From JANTGF01 sp033791445 (lineage in GTDB: Bacteria > Bacteroidota > Bacteroidia > Bacteroidales > VadinHA17), in assembly GCA_033791445.1 (NCBI GenBank), contig JASJGS010000023.1:18153-82152 (forward strand): a stretch of 64,000 bases of DNA, read 5' to 3'. This document shows, piece by piece, positions 62,680 to 64,000 of this stretch. The notes beneath the pieces were generated by a model, which made no database searches, was not told the DNA's origin, and was given only the letters and a program-made list of their open reading frames with translations. How positions within the stretch are numbered: the stretch's first letter is position 1; each line of letters opens with the position of its first letter. The position numbers and the translations under genes were made by a program.

Positions 62680-64000
62680 TTATTGGTAATTAGTCTGCAA
62701 CCAGTCTAGATATAATTTCTCCAATTCTTTAACTTTTACGGGATTTTCAGCAGCCAGGTTTTTTGTTTCTGTCCTATCAATTGACATATCATACAACTGC
62801 CAATCACTTTCCCAACTTACCAGCTTCCAATTATTATGGATAACAGCTTTTCCTTTTGACCAGTGCCAGAAGAGAGGTTCAGAGCGATTTGCTTCCTGGT
62901 TTAAGAATATATTATACAAACTTTTGCCATCCATTGAGAATATTTGTTCCTCATTGAGTTCGCGTGGATACTGCGCTCCAGTAATATCAACCAATGTAGC
63001 CATAATATCGATAAAATGACCATTAAATTTTGAGAACCTGCCAGGGCTTTTAATGCCTTCCGGCCAATGGGCAATAAGAGGTGTGCAAATACCACCTTCA
63101 TGACTATAATTTTTATAGAAACGAAAAGGTGTATTGCTTACATTTGCCCATGACAATCCCAATGACGCCCAATAAGTCATGCTGCCAATTTCACCTGTTC
63201 CACCCACATTTGATTCGGCATCTTCGGCGGATGATCCATTATCAGAAGCAAACAGGATTAAGGTGTTTTCCTCTTCTCCCATATCTTTTACTTTTCGAAG
63301 TACTTTGCCTATATTTTGATCTAACCTATCAATCATGGCTGCATATACAGCCATTTTCTGATCCTGGATATCCTTTTCTGAATCAGATAAGGTTTCCCAA
63401 TCAGAATAAGATGGGGTTGAGCGAGGAAATGTATCGTCTATTAGGCCTAATTCTTTTTGCTTCATGAATCTTTTCTCGGCAATTGATTCATAGCCATTAC
63501 TGTATTTCCCTTTATATTTTGCTATATCTTCTGGCCAGGCCTGAAGTGGGTCATGTGGAGCCTGGTAGGCAATATAAAGGAAGAAAGGCTGATCTTCATT
63601 ATTATATTTTTCAAGGAATTCAACAGCCCATTTAGTATAATAATCTGTAGAATAGAAATCTTCTTCTACAGGCGTATAGGGCTGTAGAACTTCATCATCA
63701 AAGCACCAATATCTTTTTCCTGGTCTTTTTTGTGCAGGTATTTTCTCTCCAGACCTTTGATGACCAGGATTAAAGTAATTGGCAGCACCATCTCGAAGAC
63801 CATAATAATGATCAAATCCCCTTTCATAAGGATTGTCCAAACCATGATGCTTGCCTGTCATCAATGTCCGATACCCGGCAGTTCGTAATACTTCCCCCAG
63901 GGTAACTGCATTCTTAAAGTATTCTGGTTTTTGACTCATTCCAACATCCTGCGCATATTGACCTGTTAACAGGCATGCTCTGGAAGGGAAGCACTTGGCA
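62680..64000 (-). CDS. Family S1 sulfatase, 5' end cut by window
   Basis: Removes sulfate esters, probably from a sulfated sugar. The visible 439 residues run to the right edge and contain the formylglycine site CFPSRACLLTG (cysteine codon 63991-63993), TGKHHGL, and the lower-domain ASDNGSSAEDAE metal-ligand block, ending in QLYDMSIDRTETKNLAAENP. The formylglycine cysteine is intact, so it should need an anaerobic sulfatase-maturating enzyme or FGE. The N-terminus with the metal-binding DD and signal peptide lies outside. The first in-window ATG (63939) is not the real start. The cut leaves the subfamily undetermined. Confidence 0.93.
   Translation of the reverse strand, partial: AKCFPSRACLLTGQYAQDVGMSQKPEYFKNAVTLGEVLRTAGYRTLMTGKHHGLDNPYERGFDHYYGLRDGAANYFNPGHQRSGEKIPAQKRPGKRYWCFDDEVLQPYTPVEEDFYSTDYYTKWAVEFLEKYNNEDQPFFLYIAYQAPHDPLQAWPEDIAKYKGKYSNGYESIAEKRFMKQKELGLIDDTFPRSTPSYSDWETLSDSEKDIQDQKMAVYAAMIDRLDQNIGKVLRKVKDMGEEENTLILFASDNGSSAEDAESNVGGTGEIGSMTYWASLGLSWANVSNTPFRFYKNYSHEGGICTPLIAHWPEGIKSPGRFSKFNGHFIDIMATLVDITGAQYPRELNEEQIFSMDGKSLYNIFLNQEANRSEPLFWHWSKGKAVIHNNWKLVSWESDWQLYDMSIDRTETKNLAAENPVKVKELEKLYLDWLQTNYQ

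Noticed and set aside
1..64000. tRNA, rRNA, CRISPR array, insertion sequence or prophage
   Set aside because: No cloverleaf-like or repeat-spacer pattern, transposase, integrase or phage gene was seen by eye; a tool search could still find a tRNA I missed.

Overview
This is an AT-rich chromosomal window from a member of the Bacteroidota. The lineage markers are a GldB gliding/type IX secretion lipoprotein, two proteins with C-terminal type IX secretion (T9SS) sorting domains, a MurF-alanine racemase fusion, many lipoproteins with an acidic/lysine stretch after the lipid cysteine, and promoter -7 elements of the TAnnTTTG type. Futalosine-pathway MqnE, T9SS, a TRAP transporter, glucuronate isomerase and a sulfatase suggest a free-living, probably marine or sediment polysaccharide degrader. 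I cannot place it below phylum with confidence. No tRNA, rRNA, CRISPR array, insertion sequence or prophage was seen.

Layout. 1-18.4 kb is mostly housekeeping: an M20 amidohydrolase cut by the left edge, a 55-residue 2x[4Fe-4S] ferredoxin, gldB divergent from nadE, a Crp/Fnr regulator, a lipid A-type acyltransferase, murF-alr, tdk, an acidic protein with rsmI, rmuC, a DEAD-box helicase with a PepT-like peptidase, a YjjG-like phosphatase, dnaB and ispE. 18.4-25.5 kb holds a biotin carrier/carboxyltransferase pair, lptF/G with tgt, an overlapping glycosyltransferase/sigma factor/rsmG run, and a solitary rpmH with a clear promoter and terminator. 25.9-36.1 kb holds mqnE, a PASTA protein with a T9SS cargo protein, an RluD-type pseudouridine synthase, two tandem TlpA-like lipoproteins (the second without its redox cysteines), lpd and an aminotransferase.

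36.2-40.5 kb is the least ordinary part: on the minus strand a serpin lipoprotein heads a run of five small, mostly unrecognised lipoproteins, two of which are tandem paralogues. 41-53.4 kb has a sigma factor paired with an unusual inner-membrane/beta-barrel protein, a lytic transglycosylase, uvrA (TTG start), a very large BNR-repeat T9SS protein, a LOG-family protein, a protein with an internal duplication and SPOR-like end, and a beta-barrel protein ending in calcium-binding repeats. smpB and miaA follow.

54.9-64 kb looks like an accessory module for uronate or sulfated glycan use. A minus-strand operon (HAD phosphatase, uxaC, dctP, dctQ, dctM) diverges from a plus-strand operon (homocysteine methyltransferase-like, LOG protein, Gfo/Idh/MocA oxidoreductase). 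A sulfatase with an intact formylglycine motif is cut by the right edge. The inferred logic is uptake of a hexuronate by the TRAP system, isomerisation by UxaC, and processing of sulfated or modified sugars by the sulfatase and oxidoreductase. No SusC/SusD pair is inside the window.
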